Below are positions 25,438 through 33,922 of a stretch of 41,795 nucleotides of DNA, one piece after another. The stretch spans positions 1 through 41,795 of the forward strand of contig JAGQVX010000015.1 of NCBI GenBank assembly GCA_020437755.1. Reading direction: 5' to 3'. The notes under the pieces are model-generated. The model had not been told where the DNA came from, did not search any database, and saw only the letters and a program-made list of their open reading frames with translations. A program made the position numbers and the translations under genes. Every line of letters begins with the position of its first letter. Position 1 is the stretch's first letter. Source of the stretch: Flavobacteriales bacterium. Its GTDB lineage: Bacteria; Bacteroidota; Bacteroidia; Flavobacteriales_D; Sanyastnellaceae.

Positions 25438-25466
25438 CAAAGGTAGCACTATGCCCCATAGTACAA
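25438..25466 (-). promoter_or_regulatory. murB promoter (-33 TTG, -7 TACCTTTG), leaderless geometry
   Basis: On the minus strand, TTG (25464-25466) is followed after 18 bases by TACCTTTG (25438-25445), a perfect TAnnTTTG box. Only four bases (ACGC) then precede the murB ATG. This is the best complete promoter in the window and predicts a leaderless message. Confidence 0.6.
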
Positions 25467-25518
25467 CTGCGTCTCACGGGGCATCGATTAACATCTGGGG
25501 GTTAGTTGGATCAACTCC

Positions 25519-25743
25519 TCACTTTACGGCTTCAAACTCTTCCGGGCTCGACTCCACAGCGGGCGGAACCAGGTTGATTAAATTGCGAATCAACACCTTC
25601 TCCGGATACTGGCGGGCGTGAATAACATGCTCAATATGTCGCGAACCAACTATCTGTCGCTCAACACATTGATCTTCGCTGTCAATTCTGAAATACGACG
25701 CTCCATGGACGTATTTCCGATAAAGTGGAAAGTCTGAACTCAC
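25519..25743 (-). CDS. possible small Bacteroidota protein, unknown function
   Basis: A frame of 74 residues from a GTG at 25743 (a longer start at 25779 would overlap the divergent TPR gene). The sequence FPLYRKYVHGASYFRI, then RQIVGSRHIEHVIHARQYPEKVLIRNLI looks like a folded beta-alpha protein. It recalls short uncharacterised Bacteroidota proteins of the type KYxxGxSYFKI...PExxxIxxL, as far as I can judge from memory. It fills an otherwise empty 322-bp gap between murB and the TPR gene. Coding status is not certain. Confidence 0.5.
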   Translation of the reverse strand: MSSDFPLYRKYVHGASYFRIDSEDQCVERQIVGSRHIEHVIHARQYPEKVLIRNLINLVPPAVESSPEEFEAVK

Positions 25744-25748
25744 GTTAG

Positions 25749-25756
25749 TACTTTTG
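25749..25756 (+). promoter_or_regulatory. -7 box of the TPR gene, leaderless geometry
   Basis: TACTTTTG is a perfect TAnnTTTG match. Five bases (TGGTG) separate it from the ATG at 25762. It overlaps an earlier GTG that could be read as a start, which argues for the ATG as the real start. No good -33 element is seen. Confidence 0.5.
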
Positions 25757-25761
25757 TGGTG

Positions 25762-26358
25762 ATGCAAGATTATCCACAATATTCCAAAGCCCTGGCATTG
25801 CTCCGGGAAAAAAAGTTTGACGAAGCTCTCGAGCTTTACCGGGAAGCTTCAAAATCGCACCCCAATGACCCCAACGTGTGGCATGATTGGGGCGTTTGTC
25901 TGTTCCATCTCAATAAGCCCCTCGAAGCCCTCCAAATGATGAATGAAGCAGTTCGCTTGCAACCCGAATACAGCTATCGGTACTCCAGCCGTGCCTACAT
26001 TCGCGCCGGATTGAAAGACGTTCAGGGGGCCATTGCTGATTACCGCATCGCCATCGAACTCGACCCCGAAGACGCCGTGGCTCTCAATAATTTGGGATTG
26101 CTGGAAGAGCAATTGGGATACGTTAAGGAGGCCAAAGAAAAATTCGATCTTGCCGATGAATTATCGAAAATTCTCGAAGAGAAAAACATTGATATGGCAT
26201 CCGCCAAAAGTGAAGGCGCACTCCGTGCACCTCAAATTCCAAACACACCAGAAGAGCAATCTTCACTGTGGAAAGAAATCAATCGGGTGTTCTCCTCTTC
26301 TGAAGGATTTAAAGAGTATATTTCCTTCATCAAGAGTGGATTTAAACTGAAGAAATAG
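25762..26358 (+). CDS. TPR-repeat protein
   Basis: A 198-residue soluble protein with about four TPR units in the first 140 residues: KKFDEALELYREASKSHPND, KPLEALQMMNEAVRLQPEY, DVQGAIADYRIAIELDPED, and YVKEAKEKFDLADEL. No signal peptide is present. The C-terminal 55 residues are charged and end in KSGFKLKK. TPRs bind other proteins; the partner is unknown. The ATG at 25762 was preferred over GTG codons at 25756 and 25759. The nuclease gene starts only 3 bp after its stop, so the two are probably one transcript. Confidence 0.85.
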   Translation: MQDYPQYSKALALLREKKFDEALELYREASKSHPNDPNVWHDWGVCLFHLNKPLEALQMMNEAVRLQPEYSYRYSSRAYIRAGLKDVQGAIADYRIAIELDPEDAVALNNLGLLEEQLGYVKEAKEKFDLADELSKILEEKNIDMASAKSEGALRAPQIPNTPEEQSSLWKEINRVFSSSEGFKEYISFIKSGFKLKK

Positions 26359-26361
26359 CCG

Positions 26362-29112
26362 ATGAATTCTCGCGCAGAGCGCACATTTCTCGAAGAAGTT
26401 GCCCAATACATCTATGACCAAAACCCCTCCGATCTGAGATCAACCCTCGTGGTTGTACCCGGACATCGATCGGCTGTCTTTTTAAAAAAACATTTGGCCT
26501 TGTGCCACCAAAAAGCCTACTGGCCACCGCGCTTCGTGACCATTTCAGAACTGTTTCAGGAAATGAGTCCTCATAGCCTTATTGCTCCTGAAGAAACACC
26601 TTTCCTTCTCTTCAACTCGTACCGAAAACTCGGTCCCGACCATGAGCCGTTCGACGCATTTTGGAAGTGGGGAAAAAATGCCCTCGCCGATTTCAACGAC
26701 ATCGACAACTACCTCGTTGATGGAAAGGTATTGTTCTCCAACCTGCGGGAAATCAAAGACATAGAAGAATGGAGCTTGTCGGGCGAAAACCTCAGCCGCG
26801 AACAAGAACACTTCCTGCAATTCTGGGACGACCTTGGGCACTTGTACGACCAATTCCGAAGAGACAGCCTGGAACGCGGCAAACTCCTCGCCGGAACGCT
26901 CAAGCGCGACGTTCTCGACAACGAACACTACACGGAATTTCCGACCCAATGGGAACACATTCACCTGGTGGGATTCAACGCCTTGTCACCATCGGAAGAA
27001 CTGCTTTTTCGTCACCTCACGGAACATCCCAATACCACAGTACATTGGGATGCCGACCAGCACTATGTGGGCAATGCCATACACGAAGCCGGGCTCTTCC
27101 TTCGCCGATTGAGTAAGCATTTCACAGGCATCCAGGAAGTTCCGGCCCGCCTGGCCAAGTCGCTGCCCGAGATTACCCTATACGAATGCGCCGGCACCAC
27201 AGGAATGTCCAAAATGGCCGCCCAGCTGGCCGATAGATCGCAAGACAACAGCATTCGATCGGCGATTGTACTTTGCGACAACAACCTGCTCACTCCTACC
27301 TTGTCGGCCCTCCCACCTGAATTGGACCGGGTAAACGTTACCATGGGCTACCCTTCACATACGAATGCGGTATTTCAATGCTTCGCAGCGCTAATCGAAC
27401 TGGCCGACGTTTGCCGCAACAACGATGGCATGATGCCCTATGCCCAATTGTCGCGACTCCTCCAAAATGCCGTTTTCCAGCTTCATGCCGCCGAAGATGG
27501 CGATGCAGCACAAACACAAGCCTCCCTGATCAAGGCCAAAGCTTCCGTAGTTGATCTGGAACTTTGGACAAGCTGCCACTCGGATGCGACGATAGAAAAA
27601 GAATTGGAACGGCTGTTTCATTTGAATTCAGTAGACGATTTGCTCCAATTTCTGGTGGATATGTGCGGCCTATTCCGCGCGGCCAACATCCTCGATTCCT
27701 GGAATCGGGAGTTTTTGTTCCACATCAGTTCGAGCATTAGAGAATTGAGTCAGTTGGTCAATATATATGGGGTTATTGAACAATTCCGCACCGTTCGGGA
27801 TATGTTTTACGGACTCATTGGAAAGGAAGAACTCTCTTTCGTAGGTGAACCCCTTGACGGTCTGCAAATAATGGGGATGCTCGAAACCCGGACCCTGGAT
27901 TTCGATCATGTGATACTCGTGAGCGCCAACGAAGGATTCCTACCGGCAAAACCGGCAAGTAATTCGTTCATCCCGTTTGATTTGCGTAAGGCATTCAAGC
28001 TGCCAACCCATCATGATCGGGAATCGATTTACAGCTACTATTTCTACCGCTTGCTGCACCGCTCCGAACGGGTTGACATCCTCTACAGCGCCCAACGAGA
28101 CATCCTGGGCAGTGGCGAACGCAGCCACTTTATAGAACAACTGCGCGTAGACTTTGGTATGAACGCCGAGGCAATCTACGTCCAAAATACTTCCTTCGAC
28201 AGTGTGCCTTCGGATGTTGTACTCGGCGCGAAGGACTCCATTCGGGAACGGTTGATCAAGAGCATGGAGCGAAGCCTCAGCCCGTCGCGCATCAACAGCT
28301 TTTTCGACTGCCCCCTCAACTTTGTTATTCAAAACGCATTTGGACTTGGCGAACCGGAAGAATTGGAAGACAATATCACCGTCTCTGAAATGGGAACCGT
28401 TATTCACCAGGTGCTCTTCGATTTGTATGAACCATTTATCCATAAAAAGCTCACGGAAGACGAACTTCGAAACCAAATTCCACTCATTACTGAAAGGGTA
28501 GACTATCACTTCGCCAAAGCACTGCGCTCCAATAAAAACCTGGACCGCGGACTGAACTTCTTGGCCAATAAAATGAGTGCCGATCAAGTGAGAAAGGTGA
28601 TTGCCTGGGACATCGCACAGATTAAGGCCGGAAACCGCATTGAGATCGTTGCACTGGAAAAAAAGTATGAGCACTCCCTGCCTGTAGACACAGGAGAATT
28701 TCAATTCAATGCCCGACTGGCAGGTGAAATTGACCGTATTGACAGGGTCAATGGTCAGCTGCGCATCGTGGACTACAAAACAGGGACTTCAAGTACATCA
28801 AGAGCACAATTAAAATCAACAGCCGAACTCACCAACAAAATCAAAGACCACGCCCGTCAATTGTTGTACTATGCCTACATTTTCAGTCAGGACACGGGAA
28901 ACAAGGACGTGCTCACGGCAGGAATCGCCAGTACACGTGCGCTTTCGGGTGGTTTGGTGGAGCTGACCATCGATTATTCTCCATTCATCACGGCTGAGCA
29001 TTTATCCAGCTTTGAGGAAGAACTCCATGGCATTATTGCCATGATTCTTGATCCCGAACAGGAGTACATGCACAACCCGAAAAGCAAATACTGCAAGTAT
29101 TGTGTGGGCTAG
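26362..29112 (+). CDS. PD-(D/E)XK nuclease family protein, AddB/RecB-like
   Basis: A 916-residue protein of the type in which a degenerate helicase-like N-terminal half is joined to a RecB-family nuclease. The N-terminal part opens with STLVVVPGHRSAVFLKKHL, like the inactive helicase domain of AddB, and TLDFDHVILVSANEGFLP (about 511-528) is a motif-V/VI type segment. The nuclease part starts at SPSRINSFFDCPLNF (about 639-653) and has VDYKTG near 803-808 with the catalytic Asp and Lys. Cys649, Cys911 and Cys914 would be iron-sulfur ligands, but the protein ends right after YCKYCVG, so the usual last cysteine is missing. No AddA-type helicase is in the window. Likely role: DNA end processing and repair. 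Confidence 0.85.
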   Translation: MNSRAERTFLEEVAQYIYDQNPSDLRSTLVVVPGHRSAVFLKKHLALCHQKAYWPPRFVTISELFQEMSPHSLIAPEETPFLLFNSYRKLGPDHEPFDAFWKWGKNALADFNDIDNYLVDGKVLFSNLREIKDIEEWSLSGENLSREQEHFLQFWDDLGHLYDQFRRDSLERGKLLAGTLKRDVLDNEHYTEFPTQWEHIHLVGFNALSPSEELLFRHLTEHPNTTVHWDADQHYVGNAIHEAGLFLRRLSKHFTGIQEVPARLAKSLPEITLYECAGTTGMSKMAAQLADRSQDNSIRSAIVLCDNNLLTPTLSALPPELDRVNVTMGYPSHTNAVFQCFAALIELADVCRNNDGMMPYAQLSRLLQNAVFQLHAAEDGDAAQTQASLIKAKASVVDLELWTSCHSDATIEKELERLFHLNSVDDLLQFLVDMCGLFRAANILDSWNREFLFHISSSIRELSQLVNIYGVIEQFRTVRDMFYGLIGKEELSFVGEPLDGLQIMGMLETRTLDFDHVILVSANEGFLPAKPASNSFIPFDLRKAFKLPTHHDRESIYSYYFYRLLHRSERVDILYSAQRDILGSGERSHFIEQLRVDFGMNAEAIYVQNTSFDSVPSDVVLGAKDSIRERLIKSMERSLSPSRINSFFDCPLNFVIQNAFGLGEPEELEDNITVSEMGTVIHQVLFDLYEPFIHKKLTEDELRNQIPLITERVDYHFAKALRSNKNLDRGLNFLANKMSADQVRKVIAWDIAQIKAGNRIEIVALEKKYEHSLPVDTGEFQFNARLAGEIDRIDRVNGQLRIVDYKTGTSSTSRAQLKSTAELTNKIKDHARQLLYYAYIFSQDTGNKDVLTAGIASTRALSGGLVELTIDYSPFITAEHLSSFEEELHGIIAMILDPEQEYMHNPKSKYCKYCVG

Positions 29113-29159
29113 CATTTGAAAGTACAATTTGGAAGATCCCCCATCCCCATAAACATCCG

Positions 29160-29167
29160 TAATATTG
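29160..29167 (+). promoter_or_regulatory. -7-like box of the first glycosyltransferase gene
   Basis: TAATATTG matches TAnnTTTG at seven of eight positions and is followed by five bases (CAGCC) and the ATG at 29173. This supports the ATG over a TTG start at 29116. Confidence 0.4.
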
Positions 29168-29172
29168 CAGCC

Positions 29173-30510
29173 ATGGAACATGGAAAGCGGGTCTTAATCA
29201 TCACCTACTACTGGCCACCGAGCGGTGGATCGGGCGTACAGCGATGGTTGAAATTTGTGAAGTACCTGGTTGACCTTGGATGGAAGCCGGTGATCTACAC
29301 TCCCCAAAACCCGGAGTTTCCCTCTATTGATGAATCGCTCCTTTCGAATGTGCCTAAAGAAGTTGAAATCATTCGTACCTCGATCTGGGAACCCTATTCC
29401 ATTTACAAGCGCGTTATCGGTCAGGATAAAAACGAAGGCATCAATGCCGGATTCATAACCACCGATGAAAAACCGGGCAAGTTGGAACATCTATCTCGCT
29501 GGATTCGAGGAAACTTCTTCATTCCCGATGCCCGAAAATTCTGGATTCGACCGTCGATTAAATTCCTCACGAATTACCTGAAACAGCATCCGGTTGACCT
29601 TATGATCAGCACGGGGCCACCCCATAGTATGCACCTCATTGCACACGGTGTGAAAAAAAACCTCAACACGCCGTGGATTGCTGACTTCCGCGACCCGTGG
29701 ACGCAAATCGATTTCTACGATGACCTGCTCCTCACCAAACGCGCCGATAACAAGCACCACCGCCTCGAAAAAAGGGTACTCTCCGATGCCGACCATGTGC
29801 TGGTAGTTGGCGAAGTGATGAAGGAAGCTATGTCGCAACTGGCTGATACCCGGGCCATGACCGCCATACCCAATGGCTTTGACAGCGCCGACTATACTTC
29901 CCAGCAATCGTTGAAGCCCGACGAGCAATTTACCATTGCCCATATCGGGTCTTTCACCTCCTCGCGAAATCCGTCAATGCTATGGAAAGTCCTGGCGGAT
30001 AAGTGCCGGAATGATGACAATTTCAAGCGCGATCTGCGGATTAAGGCTATTGGCAAAACCGACATCAGCATTGTAAAAGAGCTCGAGTCCCTGGGACTTG
30101 GCGAACAACTGGAGCGGGTCGATTATTTGCCGCATGATGAAGTCATCCAACAACAATTGAGGGCTCAAGTGCTGCTTTTGGTGGTTAATCGCACGTCCAA
30201 TCAAAAGATGATTCTCACCGGAAAGATTTTCGAATACCTCAACAGTGGTCGCCCAATTCTGGCTATTGGCCCGGTAGATGGTGAATTATCGCACCTCCTG
30301 CGCTCATGTGGAATTCCGGCTGCATTTGATTACGAAGATGAAGTGGCCATTCGGCAAATGGTTGATCAGCTGTATACGGCTTTTTGCACCGATACACCAC
30401 CGACTCCGGTACAGCATCTAGACAGATTCACCAGGCAAAACCTAACTCAGCAGCTAAGTGCTATTATGGAAGAAGTTGTGGGAAACCACTCACATTCCGA
30501 CCGCCGATAA
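29173..30510 (+). CDS. glycosyltransferase family 4-type protein
   Basis: I chose the ATG at 29173 (445 aa), since MEHGKRVLIITYYWPPSGGSG is the usual N terminus of this group. The N-terminal fold has the glycine-rich PPSGGSGVQRW loop for the acceptor/nucleotide site. The C-terminal half has NGFDSADY, the IGSFTSSRNP segment and KIFEYLNSGRPILAIGP, typical of GT-B enzymes using nucleotide sugars. An HxxxK-type charged region (KHHRLEKRVLSDADHVLVVG) marks the domain linker. It probably builds a surface polysaccharide together with the epimerase, pyruvyl transferase and flippase nearby. Donor sugar cannot be told. Confidence 0.9.
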   Translation: MEHGKRVLIITYYWPPSGGSGVQRWLKFVKYLVDLGWKPVIYTPQNPEFPSIDESLLSNVPKEVEIIRTSIWEPYSIYKRVIGQDKNEGINAGFITTDEKPGKLEHLSRWIRGNFFIPDARKFWIRPSIKFLTNYLKQHPVDLMISTGPPHSMHLIAHGVKKNLNTPWIADFRDPWTQIDFYDDLLLTKRADNKHHRLEKRVLSDADHVLVVGEVMKEAMSQLADTRAMTAIPNGFDSADYTSQQSLKPDEQFTIAHIGSFTSSRNPSMLWKVLADKCRNDDNFKRDLRIKAIGKTDISIVKELESLGLGEQLERVDYLPHDEVIQQQLRAQVLLLVVNRTSNQKMILTGKIFEYLNSGRPILAIGPVDGELSHLLRSCGIPAAFDYEDEVAIRQMVDQLYTAFCTDTPPTPVQHLDRFTRQNLTQQLSAIMEEVVGNHSHSDRR

Positions 30511-30585
30511 CGCACAACAATTCCAACTTCTTTAGGCAAACCGCACAACGCACTTGCTCGTTCAAAAGGGGATATACAGGACCCC

Positions 30586-31665
30586 ATGAAAAAGAAGATC
30601 CTCATTTCCGTTGGTACTCGCCCCAATTTCATCAAGGTGACACGCTTCAAGGAATGCGCGCGCAACCACCCGAATCTGGAAATACGCATTGTCCACACCG
30701 GACAGCATTACGACCGACTGATGTCGAGTGTTTTCTTTGAGCAGTTTGGCCTTCAACCCGATTATTACCTAACCCTAGAGTCCAGGTTACCCTCCATGCA
30801 AATGGGAGAGATCACCATGAAGATCGGTGAACTCCTCGACGCTTGGAAACCTGACCTGCTCGTTGTTCCCGGTGACGTGAACTCAACGTTGGCCGCCGCA
30901 CTTGCCGCCAATAAAGCGGGTGTCCCACTGGCCCACCTCGAAAGCGGATTGAGAAGCCACGACCGCACTATGCCCGAAGAGATCAATCGCATCCTCACCG
31001 ATGAAATTACCGAAACCTACTTCATTACCGAACAAAGCGGAATGGACAACCTCCTCCTCGAAGGCACCCGTCGGGAGCAGCTCCATTTTGTGGGAAATAC
31101 CATGATCGACACCCTGGTGGCATTCGAATCGGAAATTGAACAATCAACAATTTTAGAAGATCTCGGCATCCGCCAAATGCCTTACCTACTCATGACCATG
31201 CACCGCCCCTCCAACGTGGATAATGAGGCGGGATTGATCTTCATTCGAGACCTCCTCCAAGGTGCCACAACCGATTTCAATGTCGTATTTCCCATGCACC
31301 CGCGCACATGGAAAAAAATCGACGAATTCAATTTACGCAGCGATTTTGAAGCCCTCTCCCGACTCACCATAACCGATCCCCTCGATTATTTTGCATTCCA
31401 AAAACTCATCAAGCACACCCGCATGATCCTTACCGACAGCGGAGGCATCCAGGAAGAATCCACATTTCGTCAGGTACCCTGCCTTACCATTCGCGACAAT
31501 ACCGAACGCCCTGTGACCTGTGAATTGGGCACCAACGAACTTGTTCCTCGTGACGCTCGCACAGTACTTTCTAAAATGACCACCAACATGACCAAAAAAG
31601 GAATCATCCCTCCTCTTTGGGACGGCAAAGCCACCGAGCGGATTTTGGAGATTATTGCGGCTTGA
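30586..31665 (+). CDS. wecB: UDP-N-acetylglucosamine 2-epimerase (non-hydrolysing)
   Basis: A 359-residue GT-B-fold enzyme converting UDP-GlcNAc to UDP-ManNAc for surface polysaccharide. Motifs fit WecB/MnaA: GTRPNFIK (10-17), HTGQHYD (37-43), PGDVNS (95-100), HLESGLRS (117-124) with Glu119, MPEEINR (129-135) with Glu131, MHRPSNVD and LTDSGGIQEES. Two small changes from the usual sequence are TRPN for TRPE and HRPSN for HRREN. The C terminus overlaps the convergent pyruvyl transferase gene by 14 bp. It lies 75 bp after the glycosyltransferase. Confidence 0.93.
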   Translation: MKKKILISVGTRPNFIKVTRFKECARNHPNLEIRIVHTGQHYDRLMSSVFFEQFGLQPDYYLTLESRLPSMQMGEITMKIGELLDAWKPDLLVVPGDVNSTLAAALAANKAGVPLAHLESGLRSHDRTMPEEINRILTDEITETYFITEQSGMDNLLLEGTRREQLHFVGNTMIDTLVAFESEIEQSTILEDLGIRQMPYLLMTMHRPSNVDNEAGLIFIRDLLQGATTDFNVVFPMHPRTWKKIDEFNLRSDFEALSRLTITDPLDYFAFQKLIKHTRMILTDSGGIQEESTFRQVPCLTIRDNTERPVTCELGTNELVPRDARTVLSKMTTNMTKKGIIPPLWDGKATERILEIIAA

Positions 31666-32800
31666 CCCCAAGGCACTTTAAAAGGTCGCGAAGATGTTCC
31701 AGAGCCTTAGTGTGCTGATGCTGCATAGCATCCCATACCTTTGGACGGAGCTCCTCAATACGTTCCCCGAATTTCTTTAGCGCAGCCACGGCCTGCTCGG
31801 AATCACCATTGTAGTCAATAGTATACTCCTTAAACCCAAGGTATTCGTACATAGCCCTACCTTTTTCTTCATAGCTAATATTCAAAGCTGGAGTCCCACT
31901 TTTCATGGATAGCACGCACATGTGCAGCCGGGTGCCAATGGTAAAATGAAAATGCCTCAACAACTCCCTCAATTCATCTAATGTATGATACCCGGAATCG
32001 ACCTGTACGTTCTGTCGTACGTCATCAGATAACAAGCCCACAATCCGTTGGGCACACTTACTGTCATCTACGTAGCCCGGTAATCCCTGACATGTGGATA
32101 ACATGACCACATCGTATCCATCCATCACCACACTTTCGATCATAGCTACCATCATGCGCTCGTACACCTTGGTGTCTCTTCCATCCGCCTTCCAGTCTCT
32201 TACCGAAACAGCAACCCTTCTACTTTGATTCAGCGACGACAAGTCGTCCAATAAAAAAGCCGCATCATTGGACTGCATGATACGAGTGGCATCAACCCCA
32301 CATTCCACCAGATTCTGAACCGACCACCCATCACGTGCCATCATTACGTCAATGTCTCCTTGATAACTCCTCATCAACTCCTGATCAAAAGCCGTAAACG
32401 GGCCAAATGACTGAGCGTAGATAGCACTTCTTTTTCCTTTTTGCTTTGCCTCGCGGAAAAGCGCCAGCTTGTTAGCTACTCCATAAGTCGAATTCATGTA
32501 ACCTCCCGGACACCCCAATATGACTGCAGCCTCTCTAAAAGCTGGGAACGTTTTCATTTGCCAACGTGCAAAAACACTCCTCAACCAAGGTAGCTTGATG
32601 AAAATCCACGCTGAAGACCGATCTCTCACCAGGGGATAATTGCCGTAGAAATCCTTGATTTGATCGTAATGCATGGTCAAGATTGTGCTGCTCACACCTT
32701 CCTTCCGAAGTGCATCATGAAGCCCAAAGACCAACGCAGCATCGCCATTGTTGGTTAAAACTGCATTAATGATGAATACGCTCGCATTTGCATTTTGCAT
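31652..32800 (-). CDS. polysaccharide pyruvyl transferase family protein
   Basis: A 382-residue protein on the opposite strand to its neighbours. It begins with NAVLTNNGDAALVFGL, the N-terminal glycine/aspartate motif of the family, and has ILGCPGGYMNS, ARDGWSVQNL and GTRLHMCVLSMKSGTPAL, matching the C-terminal GxRxH motif. Family members transfer pyruvate from PEP to make ketals on polysaccharide sugars, which adds negative charge. It converges on wecB with a 14-bp overlap and diverges from the next glycosyltransferase gene over a gap of about 62 bp, so its expression is separate from the plus-strand genes. Confidence 0.88.
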   Translation of the reverse strand: MQNANASVFIINAVLTNNGDAALVFGLHDALRKEGVSSTILTMHYDQIKDFYGNYPLVRDRSSAWIFIKLPWLRSVFARWQMKTFPAFREAAVILGCPGGYMNSTYGVANKLALFREAKQKGKRSAIYAQSFGPFTAFDQELMRSYQGDIDVMMARDGWSVQNLVECGVDATRIMQSNDAAFLLDDLSSLNQSRRVAVSVRDWKADGRDTKVYERMMVAMIESVVMDGYDVVMLSTCQGLPGYVDDSKCAQRIVGLLSDDVRQNVQVDSGYHTLDELRELLRHFHFTIGTRLHMCVLSMKSGTPALNISYEEKGRAMYEYLGFKEYTIDYNGDSEQAVAALKKFGERIEELRPKVWDAMQHQHTKALEHLRDLLKCLGVKPQ

Positions 32801-32862
32801 AGACTACAAAACAATTAAAATTCTTGCCAGAATTGACTCATGCTCGTTTCTTTGTTCGAACA

Positions 32863-33903
32863 ATGACACGCTCATCTTCCACCAAAAAACGCATCCTGAT
32901 GGTCTTCGACCAGGACTCAACCTTCGTGAGGCGCGATGTTGATATTCTTAAGGAAGTATGGGATGTGGAGGATCATCACTTTAACAGCAAGCCTAAGTGG
33001 AAGACGATCTCGGCATTCGCCAAATTATTGTTCAAATTGGTTTTTAAAAGGTATGATCTGGTCGTCACCCAATCGGCCGGATACCTTTCGCTCGTTCCTG
33101 CTTTGCTCGGTAAATGGGGAAAGCACAAATGTGTCATCATCGTTATTGGCACGGATGGCGCCTGTCTGCCCGAAATTAATTACGGACATTTTATCAGACA
33201 ACCATTGGCATGGGCCACTTGTAGGAGTCTATCCATGGCAAATTTAATCTTGCCGGTGCACCGTTCCCTCGAATCAAGTACCTACACATACGACAAGGTA
33301 CAGCACGTTCAACAGGGGTTCAGGGCGTTTTGTCCCGAGATCACCACTCAGGTAGTCGAAATCGTGAATGGATACGACCACGACCGATTTCACATCTTGA
33401 CTCCCTGGGAAGAGCGGCCACTAAGCTTTCTTACAGTAGCAGCGCATCTGAGTCACGTTTCATTCAGGAGAAAAGGCCTCGATCTCATCTTTGATTTTGC
33501 TGTCCGCAATCCACACCTGAATTTTACAGTGGTAAGCCAGCTCCCGACTGATATCCAAATTCCTGAAAATGTTCACTTGTTGCCCAATGTGCCCCAAAAC
33601 GAATTGGTAGCCTTTTACAATCAACATAAGTACTATTTGCAACTTAGCATGTTTGAAGGCTTTCCCAATGCACTTTGTGAAGCCATGCTTTGCGGCTGTG
33701 TCCCCATAGGAAGCAATGTTGCCGCCATTCCTGAAATTATTGGAGAGGAAGGTTATCTTCTTCAGCACAAGGACGTGGATGAACTTACGGCCATAGTCCA
33801 AACGGTTTCTGGCAGTTCCAAAAACCCTCGGCAACGCATTCAACAAAATTTCCCCCTCTCTCGCAGATCAAAAGAGCTTCGGGAAGCGCTCCAAAATGCG
33901 TAA
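32863..33903 (+). CDS. glycosyltransferase family 4-type protein
   Basis: I chose the ATG at 32863 (346 aa), preceded by a TTTCTTTG box 8 bases upstream; a TTG at 32824 is the other option. The GT-B C-terminal domain is clear: RRKGLDLIFDFA, LLPNVPQNELVAFYNQH, LQLSMFEGFPNALCEAML, and GSNVAAIPEII, with the E-x7-E type element in EGFPNALCE. The N-terminal half is short and has VVTQSAGYLSLVPALLGK, suggesting a lipid or acceptor site. It probably adds a sugar in the same polysaccharide pathway as its neighbours. Confidence 0.88.
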   Translation: MTRSSSTKKRILMVFDQDSTFVRRDVDILKEVWDVEDHHFNSKPKWKTISAFAKLLFKLVFKRYDLVVTQSAGYLSLVPALLGKWGKHKCVIIVIGTDGACLPEINYGHFIRQPLAWATCRSLSMANLILPVHRSLESSTYTYDKVQHVQQGFRAFCPEITTQVVEIVNGYDHDRFHILTPWEERPLSFLTVAAHLSHVSFRRKGLDLIFDFAVRNPHLNFTVVSQLPTDIQIPENVHLLPNVPQNELVAFYNQHKYYLQLSMFEGFPNALCEAMLCGCVPIGSNVAAIPEIIGEEGYLLQHKDVDELTAIVQTVSGSSKNPRQRIQQNFPLSRRSKELREALQNA

Positions 33904-33922
33904 TTTGGGGCAAACTACTATT

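Noticed and set aside
29116-29172. N-terminal extension of the glycosyltransferase from a TTG
   Set aside because: The added 19 residues do not resemble the family, and a -7-like box lies just before the ATG at 29173.
29090-29175. Frameshift at the end of the nuclease gene hiding the last cysteine
   Set aside because: I looked for a Cys-containing continuation in the other frames after the TAG and saw none; a naturally short C-terminus is simpler.
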